Part shown: one piece after another, positions 33,569 through 42,301 of the stretch | How positions within the stretch are numbered: the stretch's first letter is position 1 | Layout: every line of letters starts with the position of its first letter | Assembly (NCBI GenBank): GCA_040902725.1 | Contig: JBBDWU010000009.1 | Location: forward strand, 1-64,000 | Length of the DNA: 64,000 nucleotides | Direction: 5' to 3' | Source: JACVRU01 sp040902725 | GTDB lineage: Bacteria; Actinomycetota; Thermoleophilia; Gaiellales; Gaiellaceae | Position numbers and translations under genes: made by a program | Notes under the pieces: generated by a model | Told to the model about the DNA's origin: nothing | The model's database searches: none | Seen by the model: the letters and a program-made list of their open reading frames with translations, nothing else

Positions 33569-34582
33569 CTAGCGGACGATGCGCGCGTCCGGGCGGAACG
33601 CGGCCACTGCGAACCAGAACGGCTGGTCAAAAGGCACGAGCTCCCCGTCGCGCAGCACCTCCGCGGTGCCGACATCGCGTCCGCCGGCGACCGAGTCGTC
33701 GTCGAGCGACGAGGAGACCCCGGCCCGCCAGCGGACGGTCAGCTCCTCCCCGCCGACCTCGATCTCGACGACGTTGCGCTCCCGCAGCACCGAGAAGGGG
33801 ACGACGACCGTCTCGCCGCCCCGTTCGACGAGGACCACGCGCTCCTTCGGCGGCAGCCGGTCGTCGTCCGAGTTCCGCGCCGGGAAGAACGGCGGACTGT
33901 CCACGCTGTCGTAGCCGGAGTAGGGGTTCTCGCCGTACGACCGCGTGTGGCCGGTGTCCCGCGACAGCACCCTGCCGTCCGGGTGCTCGCGGCGGAAGGC
34001 CTCCCAGGCGACGACCCGCGAAGGCAGCTGCTCGAGCGTCGCCTCTGTCAGCTCGCCGACCAGCGCCTCGCCGCCGAACTGCTGCCACCAGGACTCGGTC
34101 TGCCGGTCGTACATGACGAGGTCGGAGTTGCGCAGGTTGCCCGTCGTGCCGAAGTCGAGCGTCCTTCCGTCCAGGCGGCGGTCGAAGACGATGGACGTGT
34201 TGCAGAGCGGGCAGAAGGTGACGGCGACGGGCACGCCGCCGACGACGTCGTTCACGATCTCGTGCCAGATGAGGACCTGGATGGGGTAGGCCCGCGCTTC
34301 CCCGTCCACGACCAGCTCGATCACGGGCTCGCGGTCGGCGAGGAAGCCGACCTTGCTGGTCGCCACGAGCTGCGGCTCGTCCACGGCCGGGATGCCGTCC
34401 TTCCCGGGGCCCCCGGACATGAACTCGTCGAACGGGACGCTGTGCTTGGAGAAGTCGGTCTCCCATCCCGCCGCGAGGCCCGCAGGAGGGCCCTCGGGCG
34501 ACGACGCCTGAGGCTGGTCGCTGCCGCCGCAACCGGCGGCCACGATCGCGAGCAGCGTGAGGACGAGCACGATTCGCGTCAT
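33569..34582 (-). CDS. DUF3179 lipoprotein
   Basis: 337-aa exported lipoprotein with lipobox (LLAIVAAGCGG). DUF3179 signature: YPIQVLIWHEIVNDVVGG, PVAVTFCPLCNTSIVFDR and FGTTGNLRNSDLVMYDRQT. The C-P-L-C pair may bind a metal or be redox active; the family has no proven function. Divergent from the Tat lipoprotein at 34688. Confidence 0.88.
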   Translation of the reverse strand: MTRIVLVLTLLAIVAAGCGGSDQPQASSPEGPPAGLAAGWETDFSKHSVPFDEFMSGGPGKDGIPAVDEPQLVATSKVGFLADREPVIELVVDGEARAYPIQVLIWHEIVNDVVGGVPVAVTFCPLCNTSIVFDRRLDGRTLDFGTTGNLRNSDLVMYDRQTESWWQQFGGEALVGELTEATLEQLPSRVVAWEAFRREHPDGRVLSRDTGHTRSYGENPYSGYDSVDSPPFFPARNSDDDRLPPKERVVLVERGGETVVVPFSVLRERNVVEIEVGGEELTVRWRAGVSSSLDDDSVAGGRDVGTAEVLRDGELVPFDQPFWFAVAAFRPDARIVR

Positions 34583-34687
34583 CCACCGATTCTGATGCGT
34601 TCTCGCCGGCGGCCGGTTCAGGGAACCGGAATCGGAAGCTCACGCGGTCGCATCCAACTCATGTCCCGTGCTTCGCAAAGGGGGGAG

Positions 34688-35724
34688 ATGATGGATCGAC
34701 TCGACCGCAGAACGTTCCTCGGGCGGGCGGCAGGCGCAACGCTGCTCGGTAGTTCGGTCCCGCCGCTGCTCGCGGCCTGCGGGGGTGGTGACGGGGACGC
34801 CGGACCGGCCACGAGCGAGGTGACAGGCGCCGGCGGGGAGGCGCGCTCAGTCGTGGGCGACGTGATCGACTTCGCGCTCTCCTCCGACGATTGGGAGGGC
34901 GACTTCGGCTTCGTGACGCTGCGCCTGCACGCAGGCCTCGTCGACGGCCGCGACATCTTCTTCGTCCGCACGGACGCGTCGGACGCGCAAGTGGCCCGAC
35001 GGGACGGCCTCGTCCATGTGCCGAAGCTCGCCCCGCTCGCGCGGGACGGCCTCTCCGGCGAACTCTTCGCCTTCGAGGGCGCCGCGCAGCCCGCCGTGCT
35101 CTCCTCCGAACCGGGCCGTGACGACTACACGCCCGCGTGGCGGCTTCATCGGGTGCGCTGGCAGGGCGAGCCACGCCGCCTCGGGTCGGTGGGCGAGGTC
35201 GAGGACGCGGAGCGGACAGGGGACGTGTCGGTCGAGCGGACCACTGCCGTCGTCAACGCCGCGCTCGTGAAGTGGTCGACGGGCGAGCTCGCGGTCGACG
35301 GCGAGCGGAAGGAGTACCTCGGCCCCGGCCAGCTGCTCGAGTCGCCGGACACGACCGCGATGCGTGTCATGTTCAAGCTCAACCAGTGCTTCCCGGGCAG
35401 CAGGGCGGGCCGAGCCGGGCGGGCGCAACCGGCCGCACGAACGTCTTCATGAACGGGATCCGCGGCCCCGGGCCGATGGGCTTCCAGCCGTCGGCGTTCG
35501 ACAGCGACGCAGGCGATCCGGAATGGAGCCCGTACTGGGATCACTTCTCGTACCGCTGGAAGGACGCAGCAACGCCCCGGGTGCTCGAAAGCCAACGCGC
35601 CGTCCACCGGGCGCGGGACGACGGCGAGCTCGAGGAGTTCCCGGGAATGCCCGAGACGAAGGGGGAGGTGTTCACCGTCAATTGCCCCGTCCCGGTGCTC
35701 GCGCCGGTGACATTCCGGCCCTAG
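34688..35724 (+). pseudogene. Tat-exported lipoprotein with one frameshift
   Basis: Starts at ATG 34688 with a twin-arginine signal (DRRTFLGRAAG) and lipobox (LLAACGG). The frame runs to a stop at 35452. Homologous coding continues in another frame through GGPSRAGATGRTNVFMNGIR to a stop at 35724. Adding one G in the G-run at 35395-35397 would join them as NQCFPGQQGG. So either the gene is broken or a base is missing from the assembly. The family is unknown to me. About 345 aa if repaired. Confidence 0.7.
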
Positions 35725-35726
35725 GG

Positions 35727-36185
35727 GTGACGAACCGGCGATCGATCGCGATCCTCGTCTTCGCGCCTCTCCTGCTGGCCATGGCCGCCGGCCAGCTGGC
35801 CGACCTGGGCGGGTTCCGCGGGATCCTCGAGGACTACCGGGCGCTCGGCGGCGCCGAAGGGGCGGCAGCGGTCGTCATTCCCGCCGTCGAGGTGCTCGCC
35901 GGAGCGGCCCTGCTGGCGCGGCGCCGGCTCCCGCGGCCTGCCGTCGGCGCGGCCGCGGCGGGTGGGGTGCTCGTCGCCGTCTTCTGGAGCGCCCTCACGA
36001 TGCAGGCGTTCGCGCGGGGACTCGCGCTCGACAACTGCGGCTGCTTCGGCGTCTACCTGGGGCAGAGCCTGCGCTGGTGGGTGCTGCTCGAGGACGCGGA
36101 GTTCCTTCTCCTTGCCGGGCTCTCCGTGCGCGCGATCGGTCGGCGTCCGCGCCTTCACTGGCGCTTTGCGGCAGCCCGCCCGTGA
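35727..36185 (+). CDS. MauE/DoxX-like membrane redox protein
   Basis: 152-aa four-helix membrane protein of the MauE/VKOR-DoxX-like type. Paired cysteines in LDNCGCFGVYLGQ, helices VFAPLLLAMAAGQLADLGGF and AVGAAAAGGVLVAVFWSAL. MauE-like proteins support disulfide chemistry. GTG 35727 is two bases after the preceding stop and its end overlaps the DF-family gene (GTGA), forming a three-gene unit. Confidence 0.78.
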   Translation: MTNRRSIAILVFAPLLLAMAAGQLADLGGFRGILEDYRALGGAEGAAAVVIPAVEVLAGAALLARRRLPRPAVGAAAAGGVLVAVFWSALTMQAFARGLALDNCGCFGVYLGQSLRWWVLLEDAEFLLLAGLSVRAIGRRPRLHWRFAAARP

Positions 36186-36481
36186 CGCGGGGCATCGAGA
36201 TCCTCTACTTCGAGGGCTGCCCGAACTACCGGGCGACGCTCGACCTCGTGCGCGAGCTCGCCGGGGGCAATGACGTGGAGCTGGTCGAGGTCGGGCCGGA
36301 CGACGTGGAGGCGGCGCGCTTCCTGGGCTCGCCGAGCGTCCGCGTGAACGGGCGCGACGTCGAGCCCGGCGCGGACGACCGCGCCGACTACGCCTTCGCC
36401 TGCCGCGTCTACCGGAGGGACGAAGGGCTGCGCGGCCTTCCCGATCCGCGCTGGGTGGCCGCGGCGCTCGCCGCGGACTAG
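36182..36481 (+). CDS. Thioredoxin-like DF-family protein (Cys form)
   Basis: 99-aa thioredoxin-fold protein: EILYFEGCPNYRATLDLV, then LGSPSVRVNGRDVEPG and FACRVYR. The family is annotated as DF family (seleno)protein because relatives carry Sec at the first motif; here the codon is TGC (Cys). It is close to the protein at 41942 in the mercury island, next to MerB. GTG 36182. Confidence 0.82.
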   Translation: MTRGIEILYFEGCPNYRATLDLVRELAGGNDVELVEVGPDDVEAARFLGSPSVRVNGRDVEPGADDRADYAFACRVYRRDEGLRGLPDPRWVAAALAAD

Positions 36482-36744
36482 CGCTTCCGCGCCACGAGGG
36501 CGGCGTAGCCGAGCGACCGCGCCGCTGCGACCAGCTCGTGCCCGCCGATCCCGAGCACGATCGACCCGACGTGGTCGGCGGGCTCGCCGAACCAGTCGAG
36601 GCCGGCGACCCACGCCCAGATCGCCATCGGCGCGTCCCAGAAGGTGTGCGCCTCCGATAGCCAGCCGTAGAGCATCTCGACGGCCGCCATCATCATCCCC
36701 GCGAGCATGCCGCCGAGCGTGCCGATCGTGAGCACTCGCTTCAC
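36478..36744 (-). CDS. Truncated membrane protein
   Basis: 88 aa: MLAGMMMAAVEMLYGWLSEA, WAWVAGLDWFGEPADHVGSI and VLGIGGHELV, then an unconserved tail. Two or three helices. The change of character after GGH and convergent overlap with the DF gene suggest the C-terminal half of a longer protein is lost. Function unknown. Confidence 0.55.
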   Translation of the reverse strand: MKRVLTIGTLGGMLAGMMMAAVEMLYGWLSEAHTFWDAPMAIWAWVAGLDWFGEPADHVGSIVLGIGGHELVAAARSLGYAALVARKR

Positions 36745-36833
36745 ATCGCTCCTTTCGTTTGATGCCGGGACAGCCCTCGGCGTCGCAGCGGTACCGAGGA
36801 ATCGAGCGGCTCGCCTGACGCATCGAACCGACG

Positions 36834-38240
36834 GTGAGCGAGCGTCTCTTCGACGCCGTCGTCTTGGGCGGCGGCCCGGCGGGCGAGCTCTGCGCCGGCA
36901 AGCTCGGCGAAGCCGGGCTGTCGGTCGCGCTCGTGGAGAGCCACCTCGTCGGCGGGGAGTGCTCGTTCTACGCGTGCATGCCGTCGAAGGCGCTCCTCCG
37001 GCCGGCGGAAGCCGTCGCCGAGGCCCGTCGGATTCCGGGCGCGCGGGAGGCGGTCAGCGGCGAGCTGGACGTCGACGCCGTCCTGCGCCGGCGGGACGAG
37101 GTCATCCACGGCCTCGACGATTCCGACCAGGTGCCGTGGCTCGACGAGCGCAACGTCACGCTCGTCCGCGGGCACGGGGTCCTCGACGGCGAGCGACGCG
37201 TGCGGGTCGAGGGCGACGTGCTCGTCGCGGAGCGCGCCGTCGTCGTCGCGGTCGGCAGCGGCCCGTTGCTGCCCCCGATCCCAGGCCTGCGGGAGGCCCG
37301 GCCGTGGTCGAACCGCGAGGCGACCACCACCGCGCTCGTGCCGCCGCGGCTGCTCGTCCTCGGCGGCGGCGTCGTCGGCGTAGAGCTCGCGCAGGCCTGG
37401 GCCACGCTCGGCTCGCAGGTCACGCTTGTTGAGCTGTTCGAGCGTCTGCTCGTGCGCGAGGAGCCGTTCGCCGGCGAGCTGGTCGCCGAGGCGCTCCGCG
37501 AACTCGGGGTGGACGTGCGTATCGGCGCCGAGGCGGTCCGCGTCGAGCGAAGCGGCGGCATCGTCCGGCTCGAGCTCGCCGATGGAGGCAGCGTCGAGGG
37601 GGACGAGCTGCTCGTCGCCGTCGGCCGGCGGCCGCTGACGGACGAGATTGGCGTCGAAACGGTGGGCCTGGAGCCGGGCGCGCCGATCGAGGTCGACGAC
37701 GGGATGCGCGTCCCGGGGCGCGAGTGGCTGTACGCGATCGGCGACGTCAACGGCCGGGCGCTCCTGACGCACATGGGCAAGTACCAGGCGAGGATCGCCG
37801 CGGAGAACATCCTCGGCCGCGACGCTCGGGTGGCCACCCCCGCGCAGGGGCCGCTCGCGCCGCGCGTCGTCTTCACCGATCCACAGGTCGCCGCCGCCGG
37901 GCACACCCTCGAGTCGGCCCAGAAGAGCGGAATCGCGGCCGTGGCCGTGGACCACGCCACCGGCGGCAGCGCCGGCTCGAGCTTTTACGGCCGGGGTGCT
38001 GCCGGAACGACGAGGCTCGTCTTCGACACCGACCGCGACGTCCTCGTCGGCGCGACCTTCGTCGGCCCGGAAGTCGCCGAGATGGTGCACGCGGCGACGA
38101 TCGCCATCGTCGGCGAGGTTCCGGCCGGCCGGCTCGCCCATGCCGTTCCTTCCTTCCCGACGCGAAGCGAGATCTGGGTACGCCTGCTCGCGGAGTACGA
38201 GCAGGCGGGGCGCCCGCGAAGGCTGACGGCCGTGGGATGA
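36834..38240 (+). CDS. FAD-dependent pyridine nucleotide-disulfide oxidoreductase (MerA/Lpd-like)
   Basis: 468-aa class I flavoprotein. FAD site VVLGGGPAGELCAGKLGEA; redox-disulfide region GGECSFYACMPSK (C-x4-C, a subgroup variant of GGTCxNxGCxPSK); NAD(P) site LVLGGGVVGVELAQ; second FAD site LYAIGDVNGRALLTH; dimer domain FTDPQVAAAGHT. It lacks the N-terminal HMA domain and terminal Cys pair of MerA, so mercuric reductase is not indicated. Substrate unknown. GTG 36834. Overlaps the lipoprotein gene (ATGA). Confidence 0.88.
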   Translation: MSERLFDAVVLGGGPAGELCAGKLGEAGLSVALVESHLVGGECSFYACMPSKALLRPAEAVAEARRIPGAREAVSGELDVDAVLRRRDEVIHGLDDSDQVPWLDERNVTLVRGHGVLDGERRVRVEGDVLVAERAVVVAVGSGPLLPPIPGLREARPWSNREATTTALVPPRLLVLGGGVVGVELAQAWATLGSQVTLVELFERLLVREEPFAGELVAEALRELGVDVRIGAEAVRVERSGGIVRLELADGGSVEGDELLVAVGRRPLTDEIGVETVGLEPGAPIEVDDGMRVPGREWLYAIGDVNGRALLTHMGKYQARIAAENILGRDARVATPAQGPLAPRVVFTDPQVAAAGHTLESAQKSGIAAVAVDHATGGSAGSSFYGRGAAGTTRLVFDTDRDVLVGATFVGPEVAEMVHAATIAIVGEVPAGRLAHAVPSFPTRSEIWVRLLAEYEQAGRPRRLTAVG

Positions 38241-38812
38241 ACATTGCCGCCACCGCAGCCGTTTCCCTCTGCCTCGCGGCGGCGGCATGCGGAGGCGACG
38301 ACCCGAAGGAGCGCGCTCAGGCCCGGTTCGAGGAGTACCGCGTCGCCGCGAGCGGGCAGAGTGACGCGGAGCAGGAGCTCGGCAAGACGTTCCGGCAGCT
38401 CGCCCGCGCCGCCGGGGAACGCGATCCGCGCGCGGTCGCCGCGGCCGCCGAGCGGGGGTCGTCCACCGCCGCCAGGATGCAGCAGCTGCTGAACGCGGAG
38501 ATCACCGCGGCCGTGGCGATCGCGGAGTACGAGCCGGCGGCGGAGCATGCGCGGGCGCTCGCGGACGCGCTTCGCCGCAGCGGCGTCGGCCTTCGCGCCG
38601 TTCAGGAACAGCTCGCCATCGCCGTTCGAGATCCGCTCCTCCACGAGCGGGCGAACGAGGAACAGGTACGCCGACTGTCGGCGCAGTCGCTCCGGCACTC
38701 CGTACCGGCCGCCTTTGCCCGCCGCCGCGCCGCCCGCGAGCTCGCGCTCGTCCTGGACGTCGAGCCGCCTTTCGACACGATGTTCGACCTATCCCTCGGC
38801 TCACGCCGGTAG
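38237..38812 (+). CDS. Lipoprotein, hypothetical
   Basis: 191-aa lipoprotein with lipobox (LCLAAAACGG) and an all-helical Ala/Arg/Glu-rich mature part, probably coiled. ATG 38237 overlaps the reductase stop. Its 3' end overlaps the egtD remnant by 12 bp. No family recognised. Confidence 0.65.
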   Translation: MNIAATAAVSLCLAAAACGGDDPKERAQARFEEYRVAASGQSDAEQELGKTFRQLARAAGERDPRAVAAAAERGSSTAARMQQLLNAEITAAVAIAEYEPAAEHARALADALRRSGVGLRAVQEQLAIAVRDPLLHERANEEQVRRLSAQSLRHSVPAAFARRRAARELALVLDVEPPFDTMFDLSLGSRR

Positions 38813-39726
38813 GGCGACGGAGAGCGATACGGCGAAGCGCCCGCGGGCGTCCTCCCACCAGCGCGCGAGCCGAAAGCCGCCGGGTCCGCATCAGCTCGCC
38901 ATCGGCGAAGCCGAACGTGTGCCGGAGCGCGCCGACCCACACGGCCTGGGCGCCGGTCGAGCGAAGGTACATCTCGACGCGCTCGTGGTCGGCGTCCCAC
39001 CGCGCGACGTGCTCGAAGGCAGCGAGGTCGAACTCGGCGCCGAGCTCGCGGTTGAGCACCTTGAGGACGTTCAGATTGAACTGCGCGGTGACGCCCTCGT
39101 CATCGTCGTAGGCGCGCTCCAGCACCGCGGCGTCCTTAACGAGGTCCGTGCCGAGCAGCAGCGCGTCGCCGGGTGCGAGCGTGTCGTGAAGCGCCCGCAG
39201 GAACGGGGCGCGCTGGCGCGGGCCGACCGAGGAGCCGAGGAAGGCGACGAGCCGCCGGCCGCCGCCGGGCAGCAGGCCGAGGTGGCGCTCGAAGTCGCCG
39301 ACGACGGCGTGGATGCCGATCCCCGGATAGTCCGAGGCGATCTGCTCGGCGCGCTCGCGCAGCACCGCCTCGCTCACGTCGAAGGGAACGAACCGTTCCA
39401 GCTGGTCGCGGTCGCGGAGCGAGTCGAGCAGGATCCGCGTCTTTCGGGACGATCCGGATCCGATCTCGACAAATGTGTCGGCCTCCGAGAGCGCGGCGAC
39501 GCCGTCGGCGACCGCCTCCAGGATCTCCCGCTCGGCACGCGTGAGGTAGTACTCCGGCAGGCGCGTGATCTCGTCGAATAGGCTGGAGCCGCGCTCGTCG
39601 TAGAACCACTTCGGCGGCAGTTCCTTCGGCGTCGCGGACAGGCCGGCGAGCGCGTCCTCGCGCCTCGTAGCGACTCCGCGGCGTGAGGTGGACGTCGACG
39701 GTCAGGGGAGCGACGGCCATCCCCAT
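38801..39726 (-). pseudogene. egtD: egtD remnant (histidine N-methyltransferase)
   Basis: EgtD makes hercynine, first step of ergothioneine synthesis. The conserved start VDVHLTP is in one frame. RREDALAGLSATPKELPPK, EYYLTRAEREIL and the SAM motif FVEIGSGSSRKTRILL follow in the next frame. After LRHTFGFADGELMRT the expected EISxKF-type segment is missing and the end (RLARWWEDARGRFAVSLSVA) is again in another frame, stopping at 38801-38803. One frameshift plus a deletion/frameshift suggest a dead gene. Ergothioneine would need another copy. Confidence 0.8.
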
Positions 39727-39753
39727 TTCGATGCTCGCCCCACCACGGGCGAT

Positions 39754-40299
39754 TCAGGAGCGCCGCTCCGCCTCCGCGCTAATCGTCTCCAGCGAGGAGG
39801 CGACCGCTGCTTCCCAGGCGCGTGCCACCCGGCCGCCCCACCACCGGCCGAGCACCCAGAGATCGGCGCCCAGCTCGCCTCGCCAGGTCAGCTCGGTCCC
39901 GCCGCCGGAGGCTCGCAACTCGAACGACTCTGCGACGTGCGGGACGGGTCCGCGCACGAGCCGGAACGTGACGCGGGAGGGGCGCTCGAAGCGGACCGTC
40001 TCGAGCGTCGTCGCGACCGTCGAGCCAACCGGCGTGAAGTGCGCCGCCAGCACCATGTCGGATCCGCGCTCCCAGACCTCGAGCTTGTCCTGGAGCGCCC
40101 GCGGCGTCCGCTCCAGGTACGGACGGGCGATGACGTCGAATACGGTCTCCGGCGGGGCGGCGACCTGGCGCGTCAGCGGGCCGAGCGGGCGCGTTGTCCG
40201 GCCGATGCCGAGGTCGAGCGTCAGCGCTCCCCGGACGGCGAGTCGCGCCAGTGAGAAGATCGCCGCCGCCGCCAAGGCGGACCCTGCAATTCGACGCAT
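39754..40299 (-). CDS. SRPBCC-family protein with membrane anchor
   Basis: 181-aa protein: one N-terminal helix (IAGSALAAAAIFSLARLA), then a START/SRPBCC lipid-binding-like domain (VAAPPETVFDVIARPYLE, FTPVGSTVATTLETVRFE, GGGTELTWRGELG). ATG 40299 has a strong GGGAGG site. May bind hydrophobic ligands; unknown. Confidence 0.75.
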   Translation of the reverse strand: MRRIAGSALAAAAIFSLARLAVRGALTLDLGIGRTTRPLGPLTRQVAAPPETVFDVIARPYLERTPRALQDKLEVWERGSDMVLAAHFTPVGSTVATTLETVRFERPSRVTFRLVRGPVPHVAESFELRASGGGTELTWRGELGADLWVLGRWWGGRVARAWEAAVASSLETISAEAERRS

Positions 40300-40389
40300 C
40301 AGCCTCCCTCTGTCTCGTTCGATGGGCAGCGTCACTGCTTCGTCGCTCGCACCAGCACGGGCGGGCCGGGCCGGTGGCTCTCGCAGGCG

Positions 40390-40803
40390 CTAGAACAAGG
40401 TCGGCTCGATGACGAGGTCGAGTTCGTCTCCGAACTGCTGGAAGAACACGAACAGGGCAAGCGCCGCGCCGCCGATCGACAGGTTCTTCATGAAATGCGC
40501 CTGCTGGTTCGCCCGCTCCATCGGGTCCGGCAGCTTCCAGAACGCGTGCATGCCGAGGCCGACTGGGAAGGCGAACGCCGCGAGCAGAAGCGCCCCGAGG
40601 TCTGCCCAGAGGCCGAGCGCGACGAACGCGCCGCCGACCACGGCCATCAGGCCGGACAGCGGGACGAGCAGCTCCGGGACCGGAACCTGGTTCGCGCGCG
40701 CGTACTGGACTCCCTGCGCCCGCTGGATCAGGTGGACCTTGGCCCCGGACATGACGAAGATCAACGCAAAGAGAATGCGGCCGATCAGGAGGACCCAATC
40801 CAT
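40390..40803 (-). CDS. DoxX-family membrane protein
   Basis: 137-aa four-helix protein of the DoxX/DoxD family: WVLLIGRILFALIFVMSG, LSGLMAVVGGAFVALGLW and HFMKNLSIGGAALAL. The MSGxxKxxxxxxAxG pattern is typical. ATG 40803 has an AAAGGAG site. DoxX proteins have been linked to thiol/redox membrane complexes in mycobacteria. Confidence 0.85.
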   Translation of the reverse strand: MDWVLLIGRILFALIFVMSGAKVHLIQRAQGVQYARANQVPVPELLVPLSGLMAVVGGAFVALGLWADLGALLLAAFAFPVGLGMHAFWKLPDPMERANQQAHFMKNLSIGGAALALFVFFQQFGDELDLVIEPTLF

Positions 40804-40933
40804 CTTGCTCCTTTCGCAACGATTGTCCGACGATTGTGACAACGGCGACGCGTCGCGGAGCAATCCCCACCGATGAACGAGTCGCGCGCGCCGCCGCGGC
40901 GGCACACGAGCCGTACACACCGAAGACGACGAA

Positions 40934-40951
40934 GCCCCGCTTTAGCGGGGC
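40934..40951 (-). terminator. Former tRNA-Val terminator next to attL
   Basis: Stem GCCCCGC-TTTA-GCGGGGC nine bases outside the 46-bp repeat. On the minus strand it is followed by TTCGTCGTCTTC. It is placed where a tRNA-Val terminator would have stood before island insertion. Confidence 0.55.
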
Positions 40952-40959
40952 CTCCGGAG

Positions 40960-41005
40960 ATGGGCGGTACTGGGCTCGAACCAGTGACCCCCAGCTTGTC
41001 GAGCT
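40960..41005 (-). repeat. attL-like copy of tRNA-Val 3' half
   Basis: 46-bp direct repeat identical to 52771-52816, covering the 3' end of tRNA-Val up to the anticodon stem. Sequence diverges at the anticodon stem, so this copy is not a working tRNA. It marks the left edge of the island. Confidence 0.88.
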
Positions 41006-41285
41006 AGCCCCACCATTGAGCAGGGTTCACGCGCACACCGCCTCTTTGACGATTTTGCAGGGGTTTTTTGCACGGCAGTAGGCGTCGTTCACGCCGGTTC
41101 GCGACTTCTGTCGGCGGCTGCTGGTAGCACGCGGTAGCACCGTCGTCACCATCGGAACCGTTAGCGGTGCATCCTCGCTTCTGCTCGACCAACCTCAACT
41201 CGCTGGCCACCAGCGCGTACCGCAACATGCCTACGAGATGGGTTCTTACCCATTCCCGTCAGAGGCCCCAACGGCCGCGTGCGGC

Positions 41286-41945
41286 TCAGCGTTCCGAGAA
41301 AACATCGCTGAAGACGGAACGGCCAACCGCGATCGCCTCCGGCAATGTGATCACTTGACCCGACACCTCGTCATGCTCGCGCAGGTAGCGCTCGGCGCTC
41401 GCCGGCGAGGCGAAGAAGTTCAGCACGTGGCAGCAACCCTGATAGGCAGCGCCGTCGCAGCAGCGGCCGACAACGACGACCGCCTCCTCGGGCTGCCACT
41501 CGGCGGCGCCGTCGGGGCTGAGCTCGACGAAGACGGCTTCGTCGCTGGCCGGGTCGCGTGAGCTGATCGCGACCGGCTGGCTGAGCATCGGCGCCATGCC
41601 GAGCGCGTCGATCGCGCACATCGCGTAGACCGAGTGTCCGTTCAAGGTGACCTGATGTGCCGTCGGCCGACCCGAGAACGGATAGGCGACGAGAACCGCG
41701 CCGTCGGCGTCGAAGTGAACGAGGTCCTCGGCGGCCAGCTTGGCGCGCGCGGCGGCGAGATCGAGGCCAAGCCGCCTGGTCTCGGCGGCGATCGTCGCCG
41801 GCGCCGGCGTCTGGCCCCGAGCGAAGCTGCGCAGAATCGAGAAATAGAGCGCGCGCTCCTGATCGCTCAGGCGTTCGCTGCGGCTGCGGCCGACGCGGGC
41901 TTCTGGGATGCCGGCCGCGGCCAGCGCCTCGGCGACGGCCGTCAT
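41286..41945 (-). CDS. merB: Alkylmercury lyase
   Basis: 219-aa MerB that protonolyses the C-Hg bond of organomercurials, releasing Hg(II) for MerA. Catalytic residues match the known set: Cys110 and Asp113 in YAMCAIDALG, and the second Cys in QGCCHVLNFF (171/172). N-terminal winged-helix part contains LSDQERALYFSILRSFARG. GTG/ATG 41945 overlaps the DF gene stop by 4 bp. Last gene of the minus-strand mer operon. Confidence 0.95.
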   Translation of the reverse strand: MTAVAEALAAAGIPEARVGRSRSERLSDQERALYFSILRSFARGQTPAPATIAAETRRLGLDLAAARAKLAAEDLVHFDADGAVLVAYPFSGRPTAHQVTLNGHSVYAMCAIDALGMAPMLSQPVAISSRDPASDEAVFVELSPDGAAEWQPEEAVVVVGRCCDGAAYQGCCHVLNFFASPASAERYLREHDEVSGQVITLPEAIAVGRSVFSDVFSER

Positions 41946-42301
41946 GAGCCCTGCCCGTTGCCGCTAAGGGCGTCACGGACCCACTGCTCGTCCGGCTCGC
42001 CGCGTGTGCCGGACTCGGTGCGGAAAACGCGGCAGCAGAGGGCGTAGTCGGTGCGGGCGTCGGCGCCGGGCTCGACATCGCGTCCGCCGACACGGACCGT
42101 CGGCGAGCCGAGGAAGCGCAGCTTGGCCGCCGCCTCGGCGTCGGGCACGTTGACGAGCCGGATTCGCGGCTTGATACCAAGCTCGGCGGCAACACGCTCG
42201 ACGAGCGCCAGGGCCGGGTCGTGGTTCGGGCAGCCGTCGAAGTAGAGGACTTCGACCTCGGGCGCTGCTTCGGCCCGTTCGAGCATCGTCCTACCGGTCA
42301 C
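41942..42301 (-). CDS. Thioredoxin-like DF-family protein, mercury operon copy
   Basis: 119 aa with VLYFDGCPNHDPALALV, LGSPTVRVGGRDVEPGA and ALCCRVFR. Same family as 36182-36481; relatives carry Sec at the first Cys. Placed between ccdA and merB, it may hand electrons or Hg to MerB (inference). GTG 42301 overlaps the ccdA stop; ATG 42286 is an alternative. Confidence 0.85.
   Translation of the reverse strand: MTGRTMLERAEAAPEVEVLYFDGCPNHDPALALVERVAAELGIKPRIRLVNVPDAEAAAKLRFLGSPTVRVGGRDVEPGADARTDYALCCRVFRTESGTRGEPDEQWVRDALSGNGQGS

Larger units (their letters stand above)
40804..41285. other. Intergenic stretch with attL and left island end
   Basis: No gene supported. It holds the DoxX ribosome site, the hairpin at 40934 and the attL repeat, then about 280 bp of island end. 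That end contains a T-run (41065-41070) and a 13-bp GC-rich segment repeated as GGTAGCAC (two copies near 41125). Short frames here lack any recognised protein. Confidence 0.6.

Noticed and set aside
30737..35452. A 1571-codon open frame on the plus strand
   Set aside because: Most of it is the antisense of TlpA, zf-HC2, AhpD-NnrE and DUF3179 genes with strong homology. Only its last part (from 34688) is a real gene. Long antisense frames are common at this GC.
35390..35460. Break in the Tat lipoprotein as a Sec or recoding site
   Set aside because: Continuation is in a different frame, not past an in-frame TGA, so it is a frameshift in a G-run.
36834..38240. Second mercuric reductase outside the island
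   Set aside because: It lacks the HMA domain and C-terminal vicinal cysteines, so it is called only a MerA/Lpd-like oxidoreductase.
40960..41005. Possible second tRNA-Val gene
   Set aside because: Only the 3' half is present; the sequence departs from the tRNA at the anticodon stem and no 5' half follows. It is an att remnant.
41004..41228. Minus-strand 74-aa frame at the left island end, possibly an integrase tail
   Set aside because: No tyrosine-recombinase motif (R-H-R-Y) is visible; kept only as intergenic.
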